A stretch of DNA of 64,000 nt, taken from contig WGMK01000013.1 of assembly GCA_016125095.1 (NCBI GenBank), positions 1 through 64,000 on the forward strand, written 5' to 3'. Positions 1 through 7,806 of the stretch are shown one piece after another (position 1 is the first letter of the stretch; every line of letters begins with the position of its first letter). A program made the position numbers and the translations under genes. Source of the DNA: Candidatus Hydrogenedens sp. GTDB lineage: Bacteria > Hydrogenedentota > Hydrogenedentia > Hydrogenedentales > JAEUWI01. The notes below the pieces were generated by a model that was not told the DNA's origin, did not search any database, and saw only the letters and a program-made list of their open reading frames with translations.

Positions 1-119
1 GCATCGCGGGGTCTCCTGCGTAAGTTGAAGTACTCAAGAAACCTCATCTTACCGCAAGGCCCCGCGGTGTCCTCTACACCATCAAGACCTGAACCGAAGC
101 ACAGGACCGCCTGTTGCAC
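1..119. other. window edge, no gene assigned
   Basis: No convincing gene is visible here. The plus strand is open in frame 1 up to a stop at 121-123, and a short minus-strand reading frame runs off the left edge, but neither has a recognisable motif or a clear ribosome binding site. The minus strand at 71-88 may hold remnants of the gene at 120-368 (see that entry). Confidence 0.4.
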
Positions 120-368
120 TTAGTGTTTGAATCTGCCAACCACAATGCAGAGCCACTTGCCACCGAACGCCGTTTCTGCCAGATATCGATAGAATAAATG
201 TACCGCTTCATCCGAGCGGGAGCGGCGCACCAATTCAGGTGATTCTACCACTTCATCGATTAAGTGCAGCAGCGAAGTCATCTCCGGGTGCTCGGCAATA
301 TGGTCCCGTCGCTCCGGCGTTAGCCGGATTATGCGTCCCCGGTAATCCTTAAAGGTCTCCGCGCTCAT
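120..368 (-). pseudogene. truncated PBECR-like nuclease-fold protein (probable decayed gene)
   Basis: This 82-residue reading frame starts 9 bp after the stop of the ThDP enzyme gene, so it is the last cistron of that run. Its sequence (GRIIRLTPERRDHI, then HPEM, then a LxCIVV strand) resembles small proteins of the PBECR/barnase-EndoU-colicin-RelE-like fold as I remember them; the family name is uncertain. Homologues normally continue after the VV strand with a C-terminal 'FVLTAYxT' strand. Here a stop follows GRFKH instead. In another frame just downstream (about 88 to 63) the peptide VLMV-stop-RTPR echoes that missing strand, which fits a frameshift plus a nonsense change. No antitoxin partner is visible. 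Whether a short product is still made cannot be judged from the sequence. Confidence 0.4.
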
Positions 369-377
369 CCCCCGTCC

Positions 378-2024
378 CTAAATCGGGCAGACGAGTTTCC
401 CCAGTCGCTGCGTCAGTTTGGTGTTCTCGGCGCTGTCGGGCTGCACGGCGATGAGCGCGGGCTTGCCCGCCTCGAATGCCGCGCGCATCGTGGGTTGCAG
501 GTCTTCCGCCTTGTCCACGCTGAAGCCCGCCCAGCCGAAGAGCCTCGCGAGTTCGGCGAAGTCGGGGTTCCCGAAGTCCAGGTCCGTGTGGCGCCCGTAG
601 TGGTTGTTCTGCTTCCACTCGATCAGGCCGTACTTGTTGTCCACCCACACCACCACCACGATGTTGGTCTTCAGGCGCGCGGCGGTCTCCATCTCCTGCA
701 CATTCATCAGGAATCCGCCATCGCCGCACATCGCCATGATACGCCGCTCAGGATGGACCAACTGCGCCGCGATGGCGCCCGGCAGCGCGAAGCCCATCGA
801 GCAGAAACCGTTCGATATCAGGCAGGTGTTCGGCTCATCGCAGTGATAGTGCCGCGCAATCCACATCTTGTGCGCGCCCACGTCCGACAACAGAATATCT
901 TCCGGACCCAGCACCTGGCGGGCGTCCCAGATAATCTTCTGCGGCTTCACCAGCGGGCCGCCCGTCTGGTCGGCGTATTCTTCCAAGTCCGCCTGCATGC
1001 CCTCGCGCAGGCTCTTGTGCTGCGACGAGCGGAAGTTCAGTCCCTCGTTCGCCAGGCGTTCGTTCAGCATCCAGAGCGCGTGCGCCAGATCGCCCACCAC
1101 TTCCTTCGCGCAACGGTAATCGTTGTCCACCTCCGCCGGCAGGAAATCGATGTGGATGATCTTCTTGTCGCGCGAGTGGTTCCACAGGCTGGGGTGATAC
1201 TCCACCAGATCGTAGCCCAACGCGATCACCACGTCCGCCGCATCCAGCGCGCAATCGGGCAGATCCTTCGCCTGCAGCCCCGCCGTGTATAAAAAGCACT
1301 CGTGGTCGCGTGGAATACATCCCTTGCCCATGAACGTCGACACCACGCCGATGCCGGTCAGGTCGACGAAGCGACGCAGCTGCTTGCTCGCGCGTTTGCG
1401 GATGGCGCCGTTACCCGCCAGAATCACCGGCCGCTTGGCGTTCATGATGAGTCCCAGCGCCTGGCCGATGATCTTGTCGTCCGGCACCGGCCGCCGCACT
1501 TTTTCCGGCCTGAAGAGGTCGCCCTGCACTTCCGACGACGCCACATCTTCCGGCAGTTCCAGGTGGCACGCGCCGGGCTTCTCCTGCTCCGCCAGCCGGA
1601 TGGCCTTGTGCACCATCTCCGGAATGTTCTCACCCCGGATGATCGACTGCGACCACTTGGTGATCGGCCGGAACATCGACACCACGTCCATCGCCTGATG
1701 GCTTTCCTTGTGCAGGCGCGTGCTGCTGCCCTGCCCGGTGATGACCAGCAGCGGCGCGCGGTCCATGTTGCCGTCCGCCACGCCCGTCACCAGGTTCGTC
1801 GCGCCCGGCCCGAGCGTTCCCAGGCAGCCGGAGGTCTTGCCGGTCAGGCGGCCGTAGACATCCGCCATGAAGGCCGCGCCCTGCTCGTGCCGTGTAAGCA
1901 CGAACTTCACGCTCGAGCCCTCCAGCGCCATCATGAAGGCGGCGTTTTCCTCGCCCGGCACCCCGAAGATGTATCCCATCTCCTGGGCCTCGAGGCACTT
2001 GACGAACAGTTCGGCTGAGTTCAT
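378..2024 (-). CDS. acetolactate synthase-like thiamine diphosphate enzyme
   Basis: This is a 548-residue cytosolic ThDP-dependent enzyme of the acetohydroxyacid synthase/pyruvate oxidase superfamily, most like single-subunit acetolactate synthases that join two pyruvates. The N-terminal Pyr domain carries HEQGAAFMADVYGRLTG with the glutamate that activates ThDP. A central FAD/ADP-binding-like domain follows, and the C-terminal PP domain has the GDG...N metal/diphosphate motif (about residues 434-463, GDGGFLMN to VDN). I chose the ATG at 2024 because an AGGAG lies about 10 bp upstream and the protein then begins MNSAELFVKCLE as in homologues; an upstream in-frame ATG at 2066 adds 14 unlikely residues. 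No regulatory small subunit (ilvN) is nearby, so a role in branched-chain amino acid synthesis is not supported by context. It lies downstream of tonB in the same direction. Confidence 0.8.
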   Translation of the reverse strand: MNSAELFVKCLEAQEMGYIFGVPGEENAAFMMALEGSSVKFVLTRHEQGAAFMADVYGRLTGKTSGCLGTLGPGATNLVTGVADGNMDRAPLLVITGQGSSTRLHKESHQAMDVVSMFRPITKWSQSIIRGENIPEMVHKAIRLAEQEKPGACHLELPEDVASSEVQGDLFRPEKVRRPVPDDKIIGQALGLIMNAKRPVILAGNGAIRKRASKQLRRFVDLTGIGVVSTFMGKGCIPRDHECFLYTAGLQAKDLPDCALDAADVVIALGYDLVEYHPSLWNHSRDKKIIHIDFLPAEVDNDYRCAKEVVGDLAHALWMLNERLANEGLNFRSSQHKSLREGMQADLEEYADQTGGPLVKPQKIIWDARQVLGPEDILLSDVGAHKMWIARHYHCDEPNTCLISNGFCSMGFALPGAIAAQLVHPERRIMAMCGDGGFLMNVQEMETAARLKTNIVVVVWVDNKYGLIEWKQNNHYGRHTDLDFGNPDFAELARLFGWAGFSVDKAEDLQPTMRAAFEAGKPALIAVQPDSAENTKLTQRLGKLVCPI

Positions 2025-2075
2025 GGCGCGGTTCTCCTGGGTGATGGACTGGCGACACCATACCAAGAACGCCGC

Positions 2076-2108
2076 GCCGGGGGAAGATCAAAGAAATGGG
2101 TCCCCGGC
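2076..2108 (-). terminator. hairpin between tonB and the ThDP enzyme gene
   Basis: Inverted repeat GCCGGGG / CCCCGGC with an approximately 19-nt spacer in the 130-bp gap after tonB. There is no clear U tract on the minus-strand transcript, so it may only attenuate. Confidence 0.25.
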
Positions 2109-2154
2109 CGCCTTGGAATCGCTGCGGATTGGGGCGGGGTCCAGCCAGTCGAAA

Positions 2155-3018
2155 CTACCGGGACAGTCGAAAGCGGACCGGCACCTCGATGTCGGAGTCG
2201 ACCGGGGTATCTCCTTCCCGGGCGGGATGGAACTCCCACTTTCTCACGGCTTCGATAGCCGCTTCGTCGAGCGCTTCGAATCCCGAGCTCTTCTTGACCG
2301 ATACCGAGGCGGCTTGTCCACCTGCCGTCACCTGTACGGCCAGCAGCACCACGCCCTGCTGGTTTCTGCGCCGGGCCGCCAGGGGGTATTCCGGCTGCGG
2401 GCTTCTGCGGTAGTCCGGCTCGGCGCGGACGCTTGCGGGCGCTTCCCGCGTCGTCGCGTCTAAACCCGGCGTCGGCGAACTGCCATCGCCCGATGCGGAA
2501 GCCGCGTCGCCCGTGCCGCCCGGCATGCCCAGCGGCGCCGCACCAGGCGTGCCGGCGGGCTTCGGCGCGGTCTCGGCGTTCTCCGGGGCAGGCTGAGGTT
2601 GCGGTTTCGCGGCGGGTTTGGGTTTCTTTTCGGGCGCGGGTTTCTTTTTCGGCACCACCGGTTTCGGTTTCGGCGGTTCTGGTGCCTCGACGGTTTCCTG
2701 CTCAGGCTCGGGCTGTGGCGGGTCTACGACCTCCGGCTCCTCAACGGGCGCCTCCTCCGTCTGCGGGACTTCTTCCAGGGGTACAGGCGGCGCTGGCACG
2801 GCCACCGGTTCCTCATTGGGGGCGGCATTCGGCACGGCTTCGGGTATCGGCATCCCCGGCGCCGCATCCACCCTGGGCGCGGCTACCAGCGCCACCTCGA
2901 TTATCTCTGCCGGGGGCTCGGGCGGCGGCGGGGACGGCGAGACATGGGGCAGCGCCAGCAATACCGCGCCGTGGAAAGCCACTGCGGCCGTCACGCTTAC
3001 GGCCCAATCGCGGTTCAT
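2155..3018 (-). CDS. tonB: TonB-family energy transducer
   Basis: TonB spans the periplasm and couples the ExbB/ExbD proton motor to outer-membrane receptors. This 287-residue protein has an N-terminal membrane anchor (about residues 8-26), a long Pro/Glu/Lys-rich linker (about 30-180, with PKPKPVVPKKK-type segments) and a C-terminal TonB domain (about 205-285) with YPLAARRR, GVVLLAVQV and AIEAVRKWEFHPA. That is the usual TonB architecture with a somewhat long linker. Its start overlaps the exbD stop by 4 bp (ATGA), so exbB-exbD-tonB form one operon. The receptor gene lies directly upstream, so this set is probably dedicated to that receptor. Confidence 0.88.
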   Translation of the reverse strand: MNRDWAVSVTAAVAFHGAVLLALPHVSPSPPPPEPPAEIIEVALVAAPRVDAAPGMPIPEAVPNAAPNEEPVAVPAPPVPLEEVPQTEEAPVEEPEVVDPPQPEPEQETVEAPEPPKPKPVVPKKKPAPEKKPKPAAKPQPQPAPENAETAPKPAGTPGAAPLGMPGGTGDAASASGDGSSPTPGLDATTREAPASVRAEPDYRRSPQPEYPLAARRRNQQGVVLLAVQVTAGGQAASVSVKKSSGFEALDEAAIEAVRKWEFHPAREGDTPVDSDIEVPVRFRLSR

Positions 3019-3446
3019 GGTTGCTCCGTCGCCGCTTGCGGTAACTTCCGAGTCTCGATAGCGACTTTCTGGATGCCCGCGCTGCGAACCAAATCGAGCA
3101 CGGCAATCACCGGACCGAACCGCGCGTTCTCGTCGCCATTAAGAAACACGCGAGGCTCCTCGATCCCGGCCTTCAGCGCTTCCAGCCGCGAAGGCAGCCC
3201 GGCCAGTGTTTCGTGTTCCTTGTTCCAGAAAAGCTCCCCGGCCTCATTCACAGTAATCGAGACCGCGTCGTCGCGGTCTTGCGCGGCGCTGGCCGCCGCA
3301 GCGGGCAGGTTCACGGGCATGGCGTTGTTCTTCACCATCGAGAGCGACACCATCACGAAGGTGGCGAGCAGGAAAAAGATGATGTCGATCAACGGGATGA
3401 TTTCGATGCGCGGCCGCTTGCCCGCCCGGGGCGAAGGAATCTCCAT
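3015..3446 (-). CDS. exbD: ExbD/TolR-family biopolymer transport protein
   Basis: This 143-residue protein has the ExbD layout: a short cytosolic N-terminus rich in basic residues, one TM helix (about 17-37, IPLIDIIFFLLATFVMVSL) and a periplasmic domain. The helix contains the conserved proton-path aspartate in PLIDIIFFLL. AAGGAG precedes the ATG by about 6 bp. It lies 3 bp after exbB and overlaps tonB by 4 bp. Pairing with a true TonB and a TonB-dependent receptor argues for ExbD rather than TolR. Confidence 0.88.
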   Translation of the reverse strand: MEIPSPRAGKRPRIEIIPLIDIIFFLLATFVMVSLSMVKNNAMPVNLPAAAASAAQDRDDAVSITVNEAGELFWNKEHETLAGLPSRLEALKAGIEEPRVFLNGDENARFGPVIAVLDLVRSAGIQKVAIETRKLPQAATEQP

Positions 3447-3449
3447 GGC

Positions 3450-4064
3450 CTACTCCTTCGCTGCCCGGTCCGGCGCGGAAGCGTGCAGCTCGACATAGGT
3501 CGCCGCGTCCTGGATTTCCTGCCGCGCCTGCTCCAGCCGCGTGTTGAGATAGTTGAACGGAAGGAGCGCGGCGATGGCGATGCCCAGGCCGAAAGCCGTG
3601 GCGATCAGCGCCTCGGCCACGCCGCCCGTAATCGCGGTAGGCGCTCCGAGTTCGTTGTTTCCAATCAGGCCGAAGGCGCGGATCATCCCCGTCACGGTGC
3701 CCAGAAGGCCCAGCAGCGGCGCGAGCGTGATGATGGTGTCGAGAATCGAAAGCCCGCGTTCGAAGCGGCGCAACTCCTTCCCGGCCGCGCGCAGCAGCGC
3801 GTTCGCCAGCGATTTCTCGCGGTGCGCCAGGCCGTAGGCCAGCGCCCGCGCCACGAAGTCGCCGCTGTCGCGCCCCTCGCGGGCCGCGCCTTCGAAGTCG
3901 CCGCGCTCCACCTGGCCGAGCATGGCTTCCACCACCGCGGGGCGCCGCCGGGACTTCTCGCGCGCGATGAAGATCAGCCGCTCGAAAACGACCGAAAGCG
4001 CCACAAGCGAGGTGCATAGCAGCGGCCACATGATGGGACCGCCCCGAAAAAACAGGTCCAACAT
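3450..4064 (-). CDS. exbB: ExbB/TolQ/MotA-family proton channel
   Basis: This 204-residue protein has three TM segments as in ExbB: one near the N-terminus (about 8-28, after FFRGGPIMWPLL) and two in the C-terminal half (about 105-130 ITLAPLLGLLGTVTGMI and 145-170 VAEALIATAFGLGIAIAALLP). The LLGTVTGMI and AEALIATAFGL motifs are typical of the MotA/TolQ/ExbB family. A GGAGG lies 9 bp before the ATG. It forms the inner-membrane motor with the ExbD encoded immediately downstream. Confidence 0.88.
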   Translation of the reverse strand: MLDLFFRGGPIMWPLLCTSLVALSVVFERLIFIAREKSRRRPAVVEAMLGQVERGDFEGAAREGRDSGDFVARALAYGLAHREKSLANALLRAAGKELRRFERGLSILDTIITLAPLLGLLGTVTGMIRAFGLIGNNELGAPTAITGGVAEALIATAFGLGIAIAALLPFNYLNTRLEQARQEIQDAATYVELHASAPDRAAKE

Positions 4065-4096
4065 CCAATCAATCCTCCGGTATGCGGTTGGAGTTA

Positions 4097-4127
4097 CCGG
4101 CGGCCCGGAACGCGTCCGGGCCGCCGG
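4097..4127 (-). terminator. perfect 13-bp hairpin between receptor gene and exbB
   Basis: CCGGCGGCCCGGA and its exact reverse complement flank a 5-nt loop. It lies 10 bp after the receptor stop codon. No U tract follows on the minus transcript, so it more likely lowers read-through or stabilises the receptor mRNA end than fully terminates. Confidence 0.5.
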
Positions 4128-4137
4128 CCGGCAACCG

Positions 4138-6297
4138 TTAGAACTTCGCTTCTACGCCGAACCGCACTTGAATCGGCTCGACCGGATGGAAGTGGAGTTC
4201 CTCCCGCGCCTGGCCGAATCGACGCGCCCGCGATTCATACGCATAGGTGATATCGTCGTCGTCCCGGTTCAGCGCGTTGAGCACTTCCGCGTAGGCCTTC
4301 CACGTCTCGTTGAAGTTGTAGGCCACGAGGGCGTTCAACAGCACCGTGTCGTCCGAGCGGAAGCGATTGTCTTCCGTGAGGGGACGTTCGCCGAAGTACC
4401 GCAGCCGCAACGATCCCTCGAAGCCGGTCTCGTTGTGATAGGTCACGCCGGCGGCCACTACCGCTTCGATGGCGCCGGGAATCTCCCGGCCGATCCGGTT
4501 CCAGCCGTCGCGCGGATTGTCGCGGAATTCCGCGTGCGACAAGGAGATATCCGCGTCGATGGCCCAGTGGTCGTTGATGTCGTAGTAGTTGGCGAACTCG
4601 ACGCCGTAGCGGCGGCTGGGACGGCTGGCCTCGGTCGCGCCGGCGTCGCCCACGAACAGCAGCTCCGAGTCGATGTCGAGCAGCCAGATCGACAAGGTGC
4701 TTTGCAGCCCCTCGATGGCCGTCGTGCGCACACCGGCTTCGGCGCCCTTGGTGCGCACCAGCGGGTCCGCGCCCTCGACGACGTCGCCGTCGCCATTGCG
4801 GCGGCTGCCGGTCACCGGGTCTACGCGGGTGGTCACGCCGCGGGCGTCGTTGCTATGGAAGCCCAGACCGCCCTGCAGGAAGAACTCCGTGTCGTTCCAC
4901 GGCCCGAAGATGAGGCTCAGCTTCGGGCTGACGATGGCGTCGGAATCCTCGTTCGAGTTGCGGATCCGGTCGCTGTCCACGTCGAAGTGGAAATAATCCA
5001 CGCGGGCGCCCAGCACCGTGCGGAAGGTGTCGGCCCACTGCACCTTGTTCTCGTAGTACAACGCGGTGCTCGATTCCCAGATATCGTCCTCGCGGGTCGT
5101 CGCGCGGAGAATCGAACTGCCGTCCCACTTGGGGGCGCGCTTCCGATGCCACGACTGGTAGAGCCCGTTGTCGATGAAGTCATTCCGCAACTGAAGCCCG
5201 ATGGTGTTCTCCACGTCGCGGCCCCACCAGGTTCCGTACATCGTGTGGCTGGCGTCGATGCCGAAGACCCAGCGCTGGTCGGCCTGCTCGAACTGATCGC
5301 CCTTGGTCTGATCGGTCAGGTAGTACGTGAAGTTCGAGAACAGGTCCATGTCGTAGTAGAAGCCGTAGCCCGAGATCCTGGTGGACGAATTCCCGCCCTC
5401 GCGGTGCCATTCGCCCTGCAGGCTGTAGCGCTGGGAATCGCCGCCGGTCGTGTCGTCGAGCGATCCGTAGAGGTCGGTGAGTTTCAGGCGGACGGCGCTC
5501 CGGGCGATCTGATCGCTCGAGTTCCAGTCGCCGTGGTAGCCCCGCGCCGAAATGCTCCAGCCGTCGTACTCGTCGCCCTGGCTGTAGGTGAGCGCGCCGT
5601 TGACCTTCTTGTAGTCGTCGCCCTTATCCCAAGGGCCGTCCGAGTGGGTCAGTTCGAGGGCGTAGAGCAGGTTCCCCGCGCCCAGCTCGGGCGAGTCCGC
5701 GATCAGCGTGCGCGCGTAGCCGTACATGCCGCCCTCGGCGACAAACAACCCGGTCGGCAGCTTCTTGTAATACTCCAGGTGCGCCGCGCCCGCCGAGGAG
5801 AAGTCCCCGTTGCGCGCGTAGTACGGCCCTTTTGCGTAATTCAGACGCAGCACCAGTTCGGGTATCACGATGTTCATGTCGGAATACCCCTGTCCGTGCC
5901 CGTGCGAGGGCAGGTTCAGCGGCATCCCGTCGAGAAACGTCGCGAAGTCCGTGCCATGGTCCAGGTTAAAGCCGCGCAGGAAATACTGGTTGGCCTTGCC
6001 GCCTCCGGCGTGCTGCGTGATGATGACGCCGGGCACGGTCTCGAGCACCTCGCCCCCGCGTAGCGTGGGCCGGTAGCGCAGCTGCAACTGCCCCACGGTG
6101 CCCTGCGTGGCGGAATCGGCGATTCCGGTCAGGCTGTCCGCGCGGCTCTCTACCAGAACTTCCGGCAGACGCGCGACGCCGGTCTCCGGCATTTCGGTTT
6201 CCGCCTGCGCCGCGGCGTTGCCGGCCGCTATCCCCATCAAGGCGCCGGCGGCGGCGAATGCGATCCCCCGTCTCCAGGAGTGCAAATAGGTTCTCAT
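4138..6297 (-). CDS. TonB-dependent outer-membrane receptor
   Basis: This 719-residue receptor imports an unknown ligand across the outer membrane. From the ATG at 6297 (GAGGAG about 11 bp upstream) it has a signal peptide (about 1-31, ending NAAAQA), a TonB-box/plug region with LPEVLVES, VPGVIITQHAGGG, RGFNLDHGTDFATFLDGMP and NLPSHGHGQGYSD, and a long beta-barrel whose last strand ends in VRFGVEAKF, an aromatic C-terminus as expected for BAM insertion. An upstream in-frame ATG at 6441 would bury the signal peptide and was rejected. The next genes downstream are exbB-exbD-tonB, and the gene just upstream encodes a His-rich secreted protein; together these hint at a metal or metal-complex ligand, which is inference only. 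I see no Fur- or Zur-like box upstream. Confidence 0.85.
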   Translation of the reverse strand: MRTYLHSWRRGIAFAAAGALMGIAAGNAAAQAETEMPETGVARLPEVLVESRADSLTGIADSATQGTVGQLQLRYRPTLRGGEVLETVPGVIITQHAGGGKANQYFLRGFNLDHGTDFATFLDGMPLNLPSHGHGQGYSDMNIVIPELVLRLNYAKGPYYARNGDFSSAGAAHLEYYKKLPTGLFVAEGGMYGYARTLIADSPELGAGNLLYALELTHSDGPWDKGDDYKKVNGALTYSQGDEYDGWSISARGYHGDWNSSDQIARSAVRLKLTDLYGSLDDTTGGDSQRYSLQGEWHREGGNSSTRISGYGFYYDMDLFSNFTYYLTDQTKGDQFEQADQRWVFGIDASHTMYGTWWGRDVENTIGLQLRNDFIDNGLYQSWHRKRAPKWDGSSILRATTREDDIWESSTALYYENKVQWADTFRTVLGARVDYFHFDVDSDRIRNSNEDSDAIVSPKLSLIFGPWNDTEFFLQGGLGFHSNDARGVTTRVDPVTGSRRNGDGDVVEGADPLVRTKGAEAGVRTTAIEGLQSTLSIWLLDIDSELLFVGDAGATEASRPSRRYGVEFANYYDINDHWAIDADISLSHAEFRDNPRDGWNRIGREIPGAIEAVVAAGVTYHNETGFEGSLRLRYFGERPLTEDNRFRSDDTVLLNALVAYNFNETWKAYAEVLNALNRDDDDITYAYESRARRFGQAREELHFHPVEPIQVRFGVEAKF

Positions 6298-6476
6298 CGA
6301 ATTCAATTCTCCTCTGTCGGCCGTGCAGGCCGATGATCTCCGGTGTGAAATGCGGATACACGGAGCCGGAGACGGGCGGGAACGCGCGGAAAACGGCAAT
6401 GTCCGTAGTCCGGCGCGGCAGTGCGCCCATGGGTCCGCCACGCGCCGGCTGGCGCGGACGGCTTCAATATCTCCGG

Positions 6477-7022
6477 CTAGGCGGCCCGGGGAGGGGCGCG
6501 GCCGGAGATGCCGCTGAGGAGAACGGCGGCGTGTTCGGTATTCGGCAGGACCGCCGGGGCGAAGGCCGGGGCGGCCGGCGGATGCCAGACGAAAGCGTCA
6601 ACCGGAAGCGGAGGCACCTGTGCCAGCGAGCAATACTGGGAGTGGTCCGGGGTATGCTGTTTGGCGGGGGGCGCGTTGCGGAAAGGCCGCGGCTTCTCCT
6701 GCGAACTCGATGGCGGGGAGTCTGGAGCCTGCGGCCGGACGGGCACCATGCGCGCCCGGATTTCGTCAGCGGAAAGACGGACGTGTTCCGCGTCGCCGCC
6801 CTCGGAGCCCCCGGTTGAAGGGCCGTGGACGTGCGGAAACCATCCGGGAGCGGGGTCGAAGCCATGATACGCGTGCTCCACAGCGCCCGCGGCATGCGTA
6901 TGCACCACGCCGCCGTGCGTATGGTAGGCCTGCGCTTGCAGTGTGGGGGGCAGCGCCGATACCGCCATCAAGGCGGAAAGCGCCACTGCACACCACTGCG
7001 CGAAAAACTCCCGCTTCCTCAT
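6477..7022 (-). CDS. His-rich secreted protein upstream of TonB-dependent receptor
   Basis: I do not recognise the family. From the ATG at 7022 it is 181 residues: a signal peptide (MRKREFFAQW..., ending about LQAQA), then a histidine-rich segment with YHTH, VHTH, EHAYH and PHVH motifs (about residues 32-70), then a Pro/Ala-rich low-complexity tail that includes QHTPDH and one cysteine. The clustered HxH motifs suggest periplasmic metal (zinc, copper or nickel) binding. It precedes the TonB-dependent receptor by 180 bp in the same direction and follows the DinB-like gene by about 50 bp. There is no strong ribosome binding site; an in-frame ATG at 7055 would add 11 residues. The short C-terminal RAPPRAA recalls small secreted DUF2946-type proteins, but I cannot confirm that. 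Confidence 0.6.
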   Translation of the reverse strand: MRKREFFAQWCAVALSALMAVSALPPTLQAQAYHTHGGVVHTHAAGAVEHAYHGFDPAPGWFPHVHGPSTGGSEGGDAEHVRLSADEIRARMVPVRPQAPDSPPSSSQEKPRPFRNAPPAKQHTPDHSQYCSLAQVPPLPVDAFVWHPPAAPAFAPAVLPNTEHAAVLLSGISGRAPPRAA

Positions 7023-7072
7023 AGCAGCACAGCATGCGCTACGGCTGCCGTCCATGTCCAGTGCGGATTTCG

Positions 7073-7627
7073 TTAGCCCGCGTAGTCGCGCTGCAGCGTA
7101 TTCAGATGGTGGTCGTGGTGGTGCACGGTGAAGAACAGGAGTTCCCGCAGCGACATCAGGCCGATGAGCGGGTGCTTCGCGCCCACGGCATCCAGGTCCG
7201 CTTCGCTCCAGCCGTCCAATTGGCGCGCCAGGTTGTCGCCCTCCTTGCGCAGGGCCTTGAGCAGCTCCGCCTTGCGGCTCAGGGTCACGGGGGGCGGCAG
7301 GAATTTCCCGGAGGCCTTGCCGCCCTCGTCCAGCACGCCTTCATACCGCGTCCGGACTTCCACGTAGCTCATGCCCTTCCGACGTGGTTTTGCCAGCACC
7401 AGTTTAAGCACGAACTTCGGCGCACGCAGGGCCGAGGTGAGCGGCTTGATACTGCGCACCAGGTGCTCCAAATGCTGCCCCATGGTCCAGCGGCCCTCCG
7501 GCGCATACTCGAATTGCGCGTCCGGCTGTGCGGAAATCCAATCCGCCACGCCGCCCACTGCGGCACGGAGCGCCGCCTGTATCTCCGCCTTGCTCTGCAG
7601 GTGCTCGCGCACAGGAATGTCGTTCAT
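7073..7627 (-). CDS. DinB-like four-helix-bundle protein
   Basis: This 184-residue cytosolic protein matches the DinB/YfiT-like putative metal-dependent hydrolase superfamily. It has the N-terminal GRWTMGQHLEHLVRS helix (about 46-60) and the C-terminal HHHDHHLNTL helix (about 167-177), which together supply the usual three-histidine metal site. Members include bacillithiol/mycothiol transferases and many proteins of unknown role, so no substrate is assigned. It is the first gene of the minus-strand run leading to the TonB cassette and is divergent from the Tat-exported oxidoreductase. Confidence 0.7.
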   Translation of the reverse strand: MNDIPVREHLQSKAEIQAALRAAVGGVADWISAQPDAQFEYAPEGRWTMGQHLEHLVRSIKPLTSALRAPKFVLKLVLAKPRRKGMSYVEVRTRYEGVLDEGGKASGKFLPPPVTLSRKAELLKALRKEGDNLARQLDGWSEADLDAVGAKHPLIGLMSLRELLFFTVHHHDHHLNTLQRDYAG

Positions 7628-7806
7628 GCCCAGTCTCCTAGCGTTTCAGGGATTCTAGCAGCCGGGGCGAGGAAACGGGCAAGGAAAATATTCCGCGCTG
7701 CGCCACCGATTTCCCGGCCGCACGGTCCAATCCGGGAATAGACGCGGGCGCTGGCATTGGCGTATGCTCCGCGAAGCTATCCCTACCTTTATGGAGAAAT
7801 CGAACC

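Noticed and set aside
3922..6063. 713-residue plus-strand frame opposite the TonB-dependent receptor
   Set aside because: High-GC shadow of the receptor: Val/Arg/Ala-rich composition, no ribosome binding site and no motif, while the minus strand has full receptor signatures.
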